This document shows positions 1 to 8,836 of a DNA stretch of 64,000 bases, piece after piece. Below the pieces are notes generated by a model that was not told the origin of the DNA, made no database searches, and saw only the letters and a program-made list of their open reading frames with translations. Made by a program: the position numbers and the translations under genes. The stretch comes from Methylomonas aurea (lineage in GTDB: Bacteria > Pseudomonadota > Gammaproteobacteria > Methylococcales > Methylomonadaceae): positions 264,748-328,747 of the forward strand of contig NZ_JANIBM010000003.1 in the NCBI RefSeq assembly GCF_024505045.1, given 5' to 3'. How positions within the stretch are numbered: the stretch's first letter is position 1; the number at the start of each line of letters is the position of its first letter.

Positions 1-792
1 CAATGACGCAGTAATAATGACCGTGATGCCCACACCCGTTTCCAGCATCCAGTATTTTACCGAGCGATCGGCAAATTCCTCGGTGGTCAGAACTTCGACA
101 TCGTTAATCTCCATAGCGATTCGGTCGCGAACGGATTTCACCTCCGCAGCGTTTTCGCAATTGACGAGAACAAACGAAATTTCGTCGTCTCGGTAGTAGG
201 GAACGTAATCCAGGGCGTTTTCGATTGATGTGAACACGAACGGCGCAGCAGTAAAGGTCCGAACTCCTTGAGAAAATCCTCCAATTATCACGCGTTTTCC
301 TTCCATTTCCGTCTCTTGACCAAGCTCTATAATCCCTAGTGCCTGTCTGGACAATTCGTCCACGATCACCGTTTCAGGCAAATGTACTGCGGAAATGTCA
401 CCTTCGGACATCCGCCAAGGGCCTCCGGCGTTGCCGTTATCCAAACCGATAACCTCAACTGTGATGCGCTTCCCTTCGGGGTGTTGCCAATTAACCCACC
501 CAACTAGCATGCCCTCTGCCCATTTGACTCCTGGCACGCTCAGTGTTTGCTGGATACGTTGTCTGGGAATAGCTGTGCCGTAATCCAACGTTCTGGTGCC
601 TTTGGACATGACCCAAATATCGACCCCGGCGTGATTTATAATCGCACTATTGGTGTGAATCCAGCCGACCAACAGGCCGACTTGTGCTGCGGCAAGGAAA
701 TAGGCAAGCGATATACCGAGAATGGTCATGGCGAACCGAGAACGGTTGTAAAGCAACATCCTTCCCGCGGTCAGTATGATTGTAGATGTCAC
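1..792 (-). CDS. ABC transporter permease, FtsX/DevC-like (partial, runs off left edge)
   Basis: An open frame of 264 codons reads leftward and leaves the window without a stop, so only the N-terminal part is seen. It begins with a hydrophobic segment (MTILGISLAYFLAAAQVGLL, about residues 22-41), then a roughly 200-residue polar region containing DIWVMSKGTRTLDYG, and a second hydrophobic stretch starts at the edge (GVGITVIITASL). One N-terminal helix, a large periplasmic domain and further helices is the layout of FtsX/MacB-type permeases, and the sequence is close in style to the DevC branch, which works with an ATPase and a membrane-fusion partner in export. The first possible start is GTG at 792, after an in-frame stop; ATG at 759 is an alternative. 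Codon use is less GC-rich than in most of the window. Function beyond export permease is not supported. Confidence 0.72.
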   Translation of the reverse strand, partial: MTSTIILTAGRMLLYNRSRFAMTILGISLAYFLAAAQVGLLVGWIHTNSAIINHAGVDIWVMSKGTRTLDYGTAIPRQRIQQTLSVPGVKWAEGMLVGWVNWQHPEGKRITVEVIGLDNGNAGGPWRMSEGDISAVHLPETVIVDELSRQALGIIELGQETEMEGKRVIIGGFSQGVRTFTAAPFVFTSIENALDYVPYYRDDEISFVLVNCENAAEVKSVRDRIAMEINDVEVLTTEEFADRSVKYWMLETGVGITVIITASL

Positions 793-1078
793 GATATTTG
801 AGACTAATTAGGTTTCTGGGTTGCTACGTAATTAAATCAAGTATATATCTGAATCTCACAGTCTGAGCGGCTAAAACATGGGCTGTTGGTCTATAGGGGC
901 TTATACGAATTCCTAGCTGGGGTTGTCAGAATCATTTACACAAGAAGGCATTCTTTTTTGGGTGCGGCTGGGGGTAGTGTTATAAATTATTGAAATTATT
1001 ATAAAAATAAATATATGGCATCTGTTGTGCTTACTGTTATTGTGCATTCACTAAACATTGTCTTTGAGGGGAAATCTC

Positions 1079-2125
1079 ATGAAAACTAGTAAATTGGCGG
1101 CGATAATTTCAACGCTGTTGTTAGGCGGCTTGACCGCCACTTCCGCGCAGGCTGTACCCGTGGCTTCAGCGCAATCTATTGTCGCTTTTGAGAATTTTAA
1201 GATTTTTAAAGCGGATGGCACGACTCAGCTTGACGCGGCAACTGATTTTGACGTGCTAACCGTAAACAGCTCGCAAAGAACTACTGCTTTTGTAGGCTTG
1301 GCTTCGGATACAGACACTGCTTCTTCAAGCACCGGTGAAACTCTTGCAATTAATTCCAGCGTAGGTGTAATTCAACCAGCATCGTTGAATGCTGATATTA
1401 CAGGCAATACTGCAGCCTCTCCAACAGACTTTAAGGTTGTATCACTGCCTATTACTGGCGGGAATTTTTCGGCAACCGGTTCAAATGAGATTGGTGCGCC
1501 GATTCTGAACTTTGAAGGACTTGCTGCTACTTCGGCAAGTTTGCATAATGCTTCTTATGCGTCTCTGGATAGTACCACGGGTACTGCAGGTACCAATAGC
1601 ACTAGTAAGCTGACGGCCGAGTTTACATTTGTGCCGACTACAGATGGTGAGTTGGTGTTTTCTTTCGACGCAGGGACTTATTTAGCTGCTTACTTGACTG
1701 CTGGTGCTGATCAGCGTTCAAATGCGGGTTTTTCGATCACGTTTACGTTGGTTGAAACTAACGGTCCAGGTGATGGTTTGTTTCAAGTTAATCCATTTAT
1801 TAATCCTTGGGTTAACGCGCTCGGTAACTATGTCTTCAATAACGGCGTTACCGATGACGCGCCGGGTGATGGCATAGTCAGAACTAGAAACACAAATGCA
1901 GCAGTAAATCCAGATGGAACGCTGGTTACAACCAATCAAATAATCAGGACACAGGCCTTGACTGCTGGAGTCAGCTACAATCTTTTTGCTGAAATTACCA
2001 CCAGCGCAGATGTTGAATTAAGAACAGTCCCAGAGCCGCAATCACTGGCGTTGTTAGGTATCGGTTTGCTTGGTTTTGCTGCAAGCTCGTCACGTAAGAT
2101 GCGCCGGCAATCTATCGCAGCATAA
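1079..2125 (+). CDS. PEP-CTERM sorting domain protein
   Basis: A 348-residue secreted protein. The start is ATG 1079, preceded by GAGGGGAA; an upstream TTG in frame at 1058 is less likely. Residues 1-25 form a signal peptide (MKTSKLAAIISTLLLGGL then TATSAQA). The C-terminus carries the classic PEP-CTERM tripartite signal: VPEPQS, a hydrophobic helix (LALLGIGLLGFAA) and a basic end (SSRKMRRQS). Known PEP-CTERM proteins are exported, cleaved by an exosortase and placed on the surface or in the exopolysaccharide matrix. The mature part is rich in Thr, Ser, Ala and Asn with almost no Cys, and resembles a secreted beta-rich protein; no enzymatic domain is recognised. The EpsB-like gene at 7.4-8.8 kb fits the same system, but no exosortase is in this window. 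The region 793-1078 in front is AT-rich and must hold its promoter. Confidence 0.85.
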   Translation: MKTSKLAAIISTLLLGGLTATSAQAVPVASAQSIVAFENFKIFKADGTTQLDAATDFDVLTVNSSQRTTAFVGLASDTDTASSSTGETLAINSSVGVIQPASLNADITGNTAASPTDFKVVSLPITGGNFSATGSNEIGAPILNFEGLAATSASLHNASYASLDSTTGTAGTNSTSKLTAEFTFVPTTDGELVFSFDAGTYLAAYLTAGADQRSNAGFSITFTLVETNGPGDGLFQVNPFINPWVNALGNYVFNNGVTDDAPGDGIVRTRNTNAAVNPDGTLVTTNQIIRTQALTAGVSYNLFAEITTSADVELRTVPEPQSLALLGIGLLGFAASSSRKMRRQSIAA

Positions 2126-2153
2126 ACACAACCCGATTTTAGGTTGTCAATTG

Positions 2154-2190
2154 ACCGCCTGTCTGGAGGAGTCCGGGCAGGCGGTTTTTT
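2154..2190 (+). terminator. Rho-independent terminator of the PEP-CTERM gene
   Basis: ACCGCCTG (2154-2161) pairs perfectly with CAGGCGGT (2178-2185), extended by a wobble and a further pair, and is followed by six T. It lies 28 bases after the stop codon of the PEP-CTERM gene and has the right polarity to end its transcript, making that gene monocistronic. Confidence 0.88.
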
Positions 2191-2468
2191 GTTGTCATTG
2201 TGTGTCAGTATTTCTTACAGGTGCGGATAGTCTGGAATTGCTCGCAATTCAATCGATTTCGGTCCAGTTTGGCTACACAGCTGGCTGGTTTACTTTATCG
2301 CAAACTGCCCCTGCTTAAGGCAGAAAAAGCTGTCCGACAGCGAATCGTAACGGATCAAGGCGTCGCCGTATTTTGCGCTGTCGAGCATGTTTACGGTTTG
2401 TTTTGACAGTTAGGGTGAACGCGGTTATGTTTAAGTCCAGTTACACGTACATAGGGCGATTTCAAATT

Positions 2469-4292
2469 ATGAATCCAGATAAGAAACAATACATAATGTT
2501 TAGTTTGCTTGGCAATGCAATATCGCTTCGTCGTATGAAGGTTGTAGCATTGATCTTCAATCTAGCTTTTCTACCTCTATCAGGCAATTCTGCAACCGCG
2601 CCGATTGTAACGGACGTCTTTGACACTTCAACGTTCAAACAAGGATTTGATTCGTCGTTTGTGGATTATTTTAGTGCTAGTGATTTAATGAGTGAGCTTA
2701 GTGACAGTAATGCCGTTCGTGAAATGATTGAACAAGGGGTAAGTGAATTGGCCGCCGGTAAATTGCAATCGGGACGAGAAAAGTTAAACCGGGCTTGGTT
2801 AATGGATTCTTCATTACCAGTAGCTGGAGTTGTATTGGCTCAAAGTTATCTGAGTACAAAAGAATTCGCATTAGCGTTGGAAGTTGCAACTAAAATCCAA
2901 AAATATTCGCCTAATGTCCCTGAAGGATACACTTTAGCTGGGATTGCTAATGGTGGCTTAAAGCAATTTGACAAGGCACAAGCATCGTTCGAAAAGGCAC
3001 TCGAAATCAGACCCTACGATGCTGACGCTGGCATTAACTTGGCGCAACTTTATCTTGAGAAAAAGCAAAAGGATAATGCGAGGGCATTGTTAAATGATAT
3101 AGTTTTAAATAATCCTGATAATTTGGTTGCTTTATATAGCCTAGTTAATTTAGATGTCAAAAACGGGAAATTTGAAAGCGCGGTTTCCACTTTGGAATCT
3201 TCCATTTCTAAGAAACCCGATGATTTTCGTAGGCAAATGGCTTTGGTACAAATTTACTTAAGCGCGAATCAAGCGGCAAAGGCGTTGGCGGTTTTGTCTG
3301 GAACGCTAAATCGCTTTCCGGAGCAAGTTGACGTAGTGGAATTGGCTGGTGTGGTTCATATGCAAAACGGAGATTTTGGAAAGGCGTTGCCACTTTTGGA
3401 GTCAGCCGTAAAGCTTTCTCCTGACAGGGTAAGCGCTCATTACAATTTAGCGCTGCTATATGAAAATCTTAAGCAAAGCGATCTTGCAGTTACTGAAATT
3501 GAAAGCGCCCTTAAACTCAAGCCCGATCACGAACCATCTAAATTTGTCCGCGCAAGATTGCTGGCTGCTACCGGACAACTGCAATTAGCTCAAAACATTA
3601 TCAAAGAATTGGAATTGTCTAATGCTGACGGTGTACAAATTCCAGAATTGAAAGGTAGAATCGCTGTAGGCCAAAATAAGTTCGAAGAAGCTGTTACTCA
3701 CTTTAAATCAGCATTAAGCAAACAGCCTGATAATCCACAGCTGGTAATACAGCTCGCATTTGCATTAATTGCAGGTAAGAAATCTGATGCTGGATACGGG
3801 GTATTACGAGATTGGATTGGAAAACATCCAAATGATATATCCGTAAAGATTACTCTTGCTGATATGTTGCTAGGTAAAAATCAATTAGATGAGGCAGAAA
3901 AATATTATACCCAAGTGTTGGAATTGCAGCCTGGAAGGCTCGATGTTTCAAATAACTTAGCGTGGTTGTTGTCAGAAAAGGGTGAGTTGAATAAAGCTAT
4001 TGATCTTGCCGAAAAAAACTATAACAGCGCATCTAAAAATCCGTTGTTCATCGATACTTTTGCTATGGTCCTTTTGAAGAAGGGTATGGCTGAAAAAGCT
4101 ACTGAATTATTGCGCGATGCAGTGAGTTTGGCGCCTGATAATACTGCTATAAAATATCATTTGGCGAAATCCTTGGTAGGTACTAATAACGAGGAAGCTA
4201 AAGAACTGTTAAGAAAAATGTTGGCTGACAAGCGGGATTTTAAGGAACGTGAATTGAGTAATCAGCTTCTTAATAAATTAGAGGTGCAATAA
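2469..4292 (+). CDS. TPR-repeat protein, PEP-CTERM locus (PrsT-like)
   Basis: About 607 residues dominated by tetratricopeptide repeats of roughly 34 residues. Recognisable repeat cores include ANGGLKQFDKAQASFEKAL, AGVVHMQNGDFGKALPLLES and LALLYENLKQSDLAVTEIES. TPR arrays mediate protein-protein contacts; large TPR proteins called PrsT accompany exosortase/PEP-CTERM polysaccharide loci. Near the N-terminus is a hydrophobic stretch (VVALIFNLAFLPLSGNSA) suggesting a signal peptide or anchor; no lipobox cysteine is seen, unlike canonical PrsT lipoproteins, and it is shorter than the usual 900 or so residues. The start is uncertain: ATG 2469 follows AGGGCGA, while 2427 and 2535 (just before the hydrophobic stretch) are possible. 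Codon use is AT-rich compared with the core genes downstream, consistent with an accessory locus. Confidence 0.75.
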   Translation: MNPDKKQYIMFSLLGNAISLRRMKVVALIFNLAFLPLSGNSATAPIVTDVFDTSTFKQGFDSSFVDYFSASDLMSELSDSNAVREMIEQGVSELAAGKLQSGREKLNRAWLMDSSLPVAGVVLAQSYLSTKEFALALEVATKIQKYSPNVPEGYTLAGIANGGLKQFDKAQASFEKALEIRPYDADAGINLAQLYLEKKQKDNARALLNDIVLNNPDNLVALYSLVNLDVKNGKFESAVSTLESSISKKPDDFRRQMALVQIYLSANQAAKALAVLSGTLNRFPEQVDVVELAGVVHMQNGDFGKALPLLESAVKLSPDRVSAHYNLALLYENLKQSDLAVTEIESALKLKPDHEPSKFVRARLLAATGQLQLAQNIIKELELSNADGVQIPELKGRIAVGQNKFEEAVTHFKSALSKQPDNPQLVIQLAFALIAGKKSDAGYGVLRDWIGKHPNDISVKITLADMLLGKNQLDEAEKYYTQVLELQPGRLDVSNNLAWLLSEKGELNKAIDLAEKNYNSASKNPLFIDTFAMVLLKKGMAEKATELLRDAVSLAPDNTAIKYHLAKSLVGTNNEEAKELLRKMLADKRDFKERELSNQLLNKLEVQ

Positions 4293-4466
4293 ATAACGGT
4301 AAGCTTGCTGCATGTTTTTTAATTAATTAACTCGCCGCAATGCCTATATATTAACTATATGAATTTTCACAAAGTTTGCTAGCTTTTACCTTGTTTCTGC
4401 TAATACAGTGAATTTTGTGGTGGATGTGCTTTGTTAAAGTACATTCCTGCTTTTTTGGTGATCAAT

Positions 4467-5342
4467 ATGCCTAGCAGTACAGTTATTAAAGCTTTTTTTC
4501 GAGAATTTTTTGTAAAACAAACTGCGCTACGGGAAACTGAGCCTGATTTGGTCATGGATGACCCTGAAAAAGTCGACGCTTATTCTCGTGCTGGCCGCGA
4601 AGATGGTGTGATGGCTCCGGTGTATCTTTTTCATTGTGCCCAAATCTGTGAAGTTATAAAGCCGGGGGATACCGTGCTTGACCTGGGTTGTGGCCCTGCA
4701 ACTCAACTCGCGATGGTTGCTCGTTTGAATCAGAACACAAATTTTATTGGGATGGATTTGTCGGACGAGATGCTCAGTCGAGCTCGGAAGTATACAACTG
4801 AGCAAAATTTAAAAAACATGGAATTCCAGCAAGGCGACATCACTCGCCTTGCTGGGATTTCAGACCAAAGTATTGATGCGGTTATGAGTACGGTTGTGTT
4901 GCATCATTTGCCAGATCTTGATGCGTTGGAATGTACTTTTTCGGAAATTAAACGTATTTTAAAACCGGGAGGGGGGATTTATTTGGTCGATTTTGGGCAT
5001 TTAAAATCCGAGCAATCGATTCGAGATTTTGCGTATCAATATGCTGATAGGCAGGCTGAGTTGTTTACGCTAGATTACCTATATTCATTGCGGGCAGCCT
5101 TTTGGCCTAATGACTTTAAAGAGCTCTATCAAAAGCATTTGGCTGGAGCAGGTAAATTTTATAAAACATTAGCAATGCCTTATATGATGGCTATTAAATC
5201 ACCTGCTCGTCGAGAGCTTGATCCGGATTTACGAAATCAATTTAAGGCAATGGTGAAGAGCATGCCAGATTTTCATCAAACCGATTTAAAGGATCTAATG
5301 CTATTTTTCAGATTGGGTGGGCTTAAAACAAACTATTTATAA
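4467..5342 (+). CDS. Class I SAM-dependent methyltransferase
   Basis: A Rossmann-fold methyltransferase of about 291 residues. Motif I is clear (VLDLGCGPATQLAM), followed by an acidic residue at the end of strand 2 (FIGMDLSDEML), motif II region (FQQGDITRL) and the motif IV/post-loop (VMSTVVLHHLPDL and RILKPGGGIYLVDFG). The substrate cannot be read from sequence. ATG 4467 is chosen; a TTG start at 4431 with GGTGGA upstream would add 12 residues. It stands 170 bases after the TPR gene with no terminator seen between, so it may share that transcript. Its stop codon is interleaved with that of the convergent nitroreductase gene (six-base overlap). Confidence 0.8.
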   Translation: MPSSTVIKAFFREFFVKQTALRETEPDLVMDDPEKVDAYSRAGREDGVMAPVYLFHCAQICEVIKPGDTVLDLGCGPATQLAMVARLNQNTNFIGMDLSDEMLSRARKYTTEQNLKNMEFQQGDITRLAGISDQSIDAVMSTVVLHHLPDLDALECTFSEIKRILKPGGGIYLVDFGHLKSEQSIRDFAYQYADRQAELFTLDYLYSLRAAFWPNDFKELYQKHLAGAGKFYKTLAMPYMMAIKSPARRELDPDLRNQFKAMVKSMPDFHQTDLKDLMLFFRLGGLKTNYL

Positions 5343-6401
5343 GGGGTTGGCAGGTTTTCTGTATGTCCGTGTCGCAATGGGGCGCGCTTTACCTATTCGA
5401 AAGCCAAATACTAATAATTCTTGAGAGCCGATATTAAATAAATTAATTAGATTTCGTTCGGCCGCTCGAATCTTTTCTAAATGGTTGATGGATACGTTGG
5501 GGGTATGTTTCTGGTTTAGTTGAAACATTAACAACGGTAATCCAACTATTGGCTGGAAAGCCAGTTCTTGACGTGTTGCCTCTAGCCAAATTCGTTGTAC
5601 AGCTTGTCCGCACCGTATTAGGCTGGTTTTGTCTGTTGTTTTTACTGTAATCATTCCCAGAGCTGAAGCGCTCCTGCAATTATATCTCCCTTTTAGCCCA
5701 ATTATTCTAGACAGTCCAGCGTAATTAAGTAGTCTAACTACTGACCAGTTCTGTATTAACGGGAATAATTTTTTTTCCAGAAAATTAAGTCCTAACGTAT
5801 CAATATGCATTCCATCAAGCGTAGCTTTGGCATGAGCGTTACTCCACCGAATTTGTTTAAATACGAATTCATGAAGTAGTTTGTTTTCAAAGACCAACTG
5901 GTCGTTGAATCCAAGTATTTTAGCTAACTCATTTACAAATGAATGATCGGAAGTTATGTGTATTTTTATTTCGTCAATATCGTTTCCGATTTCTGAAAGC
6001 GCCTTAATGTTCTCCGTTGGAATGTTATAGGCTTTAAATGGGTATCTATTGGTGCATCTTTTGAATATGGCATCGTAAAGAAGGCTCTTTTCCTCAGATG
6101 CTTCCGAGAGCTTTATTTTTGCGACAAAATTTGAGTCGGCTTTATCTGGGAATAGCTTTATATCAGTTGAGTACCCAAAGTATTTTGCTGAAATAATGAT
6201 GTTCTCAATGAGTGCCCCGTGTGCAATATAGGAGGCATTTTGTTGGTAGTTGTAAACGGATTGGTCTTTGTCTGGTAAGTTATATACATCAATTGTAAAA
6301 GGAGGATAAGATGATGTTTTAAGGGTCCATGGTTGAATATTATCACCAGAAGGCGCTCTGATTGCCGCTTCAATTATACTATTTAGATGTTGAGCATTCA
6401 T
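5337..6401 (-). CDS. Nitroreductase-family protein (paired with ThiF protein)
   Basis: A 354-residue protein beginning with IIEAAIRAPSGDNIQPW, the typical N-terminal FMN-binding stretch of nitroreductase-fold proteins (APSGxNxQPW), and later VYNYQQNASYIAHGALIENIIISA and KRCTNRYPF, which resemble the Acg/Rv1355c group more than classical NfsB. It starts nine bases after the stop of the ThiF-domain gene and is surely co-transcribed with it. In actinobacteria Rv1355c (MoeY-like) carries ThiF and nitroreductase-like domains in one chain; here the same order occurs as two genes, so the two products probably work on a common substrate. The substrate is unknown. Low GC content, like the rest of this accessory segment. 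Confidence 0.72.
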   Translation of the reverse strand: MNAQHLNSIIEAAIRAPSGDNIQPWTLKTSSYPPFTIDVYNLPDKDQSVYNYQQNASYIAHGALIENIIISAKYFGYSTDIKLFPDKADSNFVAKIKLSEASEEKSLLYDAIFKRCTNRYPFKAYNIPTENIKALSEIGNDIDEIKIHITSDHSFVNELAKILGFNDQLVFENKLLHEFVFKQIRWSNAHAKATLDGMHIDTLGLNFLEKKLFPLIQNWSVVRLLNYAGLSRIIGLKGRYNCRSASALGMITVKTTDKTSLIRCGQAVQRIWLEATRQELAFQPIVGLPLLMFQLNQKHTPNVSINHLEKIRAAERNLINLFNIGSQELLVFGFRIGKARPIATRTYRKPANPL

Positions 6402-6409
6402 CGTTTATG

Positions 6410-7288
6410 CTACTTTTTTCGGATTTGTTGGTTTAAGAATTGCTTTTTTGCCAAAGCGATTCCAAGTCTCTGGATCGGGTTTTTGTTGCCTCCTGGCCGC
6501 CAAGTTTTTACGAGTTTATTCCTGTATGCATCAAATTGTAGTCCCCAGGGAGCAGAAAGAATCGGGCCTCGATTTAAGAGTATCTTCAAAACTTGGGTGC
6601 CGACCACTCCGGCACAGAGGTCACAAGCCATTGGGGTTGATGGGCCTTTGTGATTGATCAAGTCAACCGCGCTTGGATCGACAAGATACCCACGCTGCAG
6701 CATAGCTGGCGATAGGCCCAACAGAAAATAAAATATTTTTTCTACTGGGGATTTGTCGTGCAATTGAAAATATTCCTCGAAAGTCATTTTTCCAGGGATG
6801 AAGTTCAGCAACGAAGTACTCATACCTAGAGGAGCGGCAGTGATAGCAGGAATATTATTTTCTGCACAATAAGCGAATACTCTTTCTCTGGCATCAAAAG
6901 CAAAAAAATCTAAAGCATCTACGTATATATCTACATCTTTGAGAAATTCTTCCAGGTTTTGTTCATTAATACCGTGTTCAAATTTTTTAATTTGTAATTC
7001 AGGATTTATATCTAGCGCCATCGCTTCTAGAGTATCAGTCTTTGGTTTGTTCAAATTAGATATGCTGGCGCCGGCTTGCCGGTTAAAATTGGCTAATTCA
7101 AACTTATCGTAATCTGCAATGTTGAACGAGATAATCCCTAGTCGAACTAGAGTCAGCAGATGGCTTCCGCCAACTCCGCCCAAACCTGCGATGGCTATTT
7201 TTTTTTGCCGCAAACATGATTGTTCATTTTCCGTAATCCATCCAATGTTTCTAGAAAACGCTAGATTGTAGTTAAATTCGTTAGACAT
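6410..7288 (-). CDS. ThiF/MoeB/E1-like adenylating protein
   Basis: About 292 residues from ATG 7288; longer in-frame starts back to 7393 exist but add residues without family character. The nucleotide-binding motif is clear (KIAIAGLGGVGGSHLLTL), followed by the acidic metal/ATP residues (FNIADYDKFELANFNRQ), the arginine-containing switch NRQAGA, and KTDTLEAMALDINPE, all features of the E1/ThiF/MoeB superfamily that activates C-terminal carboxylates or small acids by adenylation. A possible CxxC-like pair (ACDLC) is present near residue 245; a second pair is not obvious, so zinc binding is doubtful. Its partner is the nitroreductase-fold gene downstream. What it activates is unknown. Confidence 0.75.
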   Translation of the reverse strand: MSNEFNYNLAFSRNIGWITENEQSCLRQKKIAIAGLGGVGGSHLLTLVRLGIISFNIADYDKFELANFNRQAGASISNLNKPKTDTLEAMALDINPELQIKKFEHGINEQNLEEFLKDVDIYVDALDFFAFDARERVFAYCAENNIPAITAAPLGMSTSLLNFIPGKMTFEEYFQLHDKSPVEKIFYFLLGLSPAMLQRGYLVDPSAVDLINHKGPSTPMACDLCAGVVGTQVLKILLNRGPILSAPWGLQFDAYRNKLVKTWRPGGNKNPIQRLGIALAKKQFLNQQIRKK

Positions 7289-7417
7289 AAATCTCAGATT
7301 ATTAACAATAATTGTTGGCTTGATTTCGAGGTAACTTGCCGCGGTTTTTTTACCCGAAAATGATTGCCAACGTTTAGTACGGGTACCATGCAAATGCCTT
7401 GCGGTTATCAGTTTGAC

Positions 7418-8806
7418 TTACCTCGCTCCTTTACCCCACAAGATCACCTCGACCGTGCTCAGCATTATCGTCAAGTCTAGAAACAGGCTGTAGTTTTTGA
7501 CATAGTAAAGATCGTACTGTAGCTTCTGCCGAGTGTCGAATTCGCTGGCGCCGTAAGGATAACAAAGCTGGGCCCAGCCGGTGATGCCGGGTTTTACCCG
7601 GTGCCGTTCCTTATAGTAGGGGATGGTGTCCTCGAAACCTTTGACAAATTCCGGTCGCTCCGGACGGGGGCCGACGAAGCTCATATCCCCTTTGAGCACA
7701 TTCAACAATTGCGGTAACTCGTCGATCCGGTATTTTCTGATGAACTTGCCGACTTTGGTGACGCGGTCGTCGCTTTGGCTGGCCCATTGCGCTCCGTTTT
7801 TTTCCGCATCCACCCGCATGCTGCGGAACTTGATGACATAAAACGGGACATCGCGGTAGCCAACACGTTTTTGCCGGTAAAACACCGGCGCGCCGAACCC
7901 GCTTTCGATATAGATGGCCAGTGCGGTCAGCAGCATTAACCACCAGCTCACGGCCAGCAGCAACAGGCTGGCGATAATATCGAAGCTGCGCTTGACTATA
8001 GGCCGCATACCGTTATTGACGAAGCCGTCGGAAAACATCAGCCAACTTGGGGTGAGGGCGGCAAGAAACACCAGCCGCTGTTCCCGTTCGTAGAAGGTCT
8101 GCAAATCCATTACCTGTACACCAGACATTTTGATGTCTAGTAGTTCCTCGACCGGCAACTTTTTGCGCCTATCGTCGACCGCGATCACGATTTCGTCGAC
8201 ATTCGCTGCCTCGACGATGTCGGTCAATCTAATTTTATCGTTCAGGGCGATGGCATGCGGCACTGCGACCGGTTCGTCTTCCAATGTTATGTAACCGACG
8301 ATTTCGAATCCTTTATAAACGTAACTGGAATTAACCACGCTCAACTCGCCGGCTCGTTCTCCGCAGCCGATTACCAGGACTCGGCGCTTTAGGTTTTCCA
8401 GATTTACAAAGCGGTAAAACAGATAGCGGGTAAGCAGTAGGCCGGCAAAAGAAAATAAGATTGCCGAAATCAACACGCTGCGGGCCAGCATGAGTTCCGG
8501 AATGATGTAGTAGGTAAATGCCAGGATGAATACTGCGACCGCAAAGCTGACGCTAATTCTTTGGAGGATATTGTATTCCTCTTTGTCCAGGGTTTTTCGG
8601 TAAAGGCCTAGAGCGGAACAACTGGTTGTCATGATAACTGAAAATACCGAGGCAGATGACGCCAATTCCGGTTGCGAATACCACGCAGCAGTGTAAAGGA
8701 AACGGACCGCAGCGCCGATGTACATCGCCGAGTAAAACACCAAGGCTTCAGCGAATAGTAGCCATAGGTACGCGGTCGATATGTAATGCCGAAAAATTCT
8801 AATCAT
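7418..8806 (-). CDS. PEP-CTERM/XrtA-type exopolysaccharide sugar transferase, EpsB-like
   Basis: A 462-residue polyprenyl-phosphate sugar transferase. The N-terminal third has four or so transmembrane helices and a nucleotide-binding-like domain (RVLVIGCGERAGELSVV), then a membrane helix (FDIIASLLLLAVSWWLML) and the bacterial sugar transferase domain with KRVGYRDVPFYVIKFRSMR, RKYRIDELPQLLNVLKGDM, FVGPRPERPEF and PGITGWAQ. It should load the first sugar phosphate onto undecaprenyl phosphate at the inner membrane, starting an exopolysaccharide repeat unit. The architecture and sequence match the branch that accompanies exosortase loci, agreeing with the PEP-CTERM and TPR genes upstream. It is preceded by the protease gene on the same strand (30 bases). 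Confidence 0.88.
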   Translation of the reverse strand: MIRIFRHYISTAYLWLLFAEALVFYSAMYIGAAVRFLYTAAWYSQPELASSASVFSVIMTTSCSALGLYRKTLDKEEYNILQRISVSFAVAVFILAFTYYIIPELMLARSVLISAILFSFAGLLLTRYLFYRFVNLENLKRRVLVIGCGERAGELSVVNSSYVYKGFEIVGYITLEDEPVAVPHAIALNDKIRLTDIVEAANVDEIVIAVDDRRKKLPVEELLDIKMSGVQVMDLQTFYEREQRLVFLAALTPSWLMFSDGFVNNGMRPIVKRSFDIIASLLLLAVSWWLMLLTALAIYIESGFGAPVFYRQKRVGYRDVPFYVIKFRSMRVDAEKNGAQWASQSDDRVTKVGKFIRKYRIDELPQLLNVLKGDMSFVGPRPERPEFVKGFEDTIPYYKERHRVKPGITGWAQLCYPYGASEFDTRQKLQYDLYYVKNYSLFLDLTIMLSTVEVILWGKGAR

Positions 8807-8836
8807 GGTTCAAGTTTTCGCGCTTTCGGGGTAGGG

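Noticed and set aside
395..801. Two short plus-strand frames at the left edge
   Set aside because: They are shadows of the minus-strand permease gene that runs off the edge.
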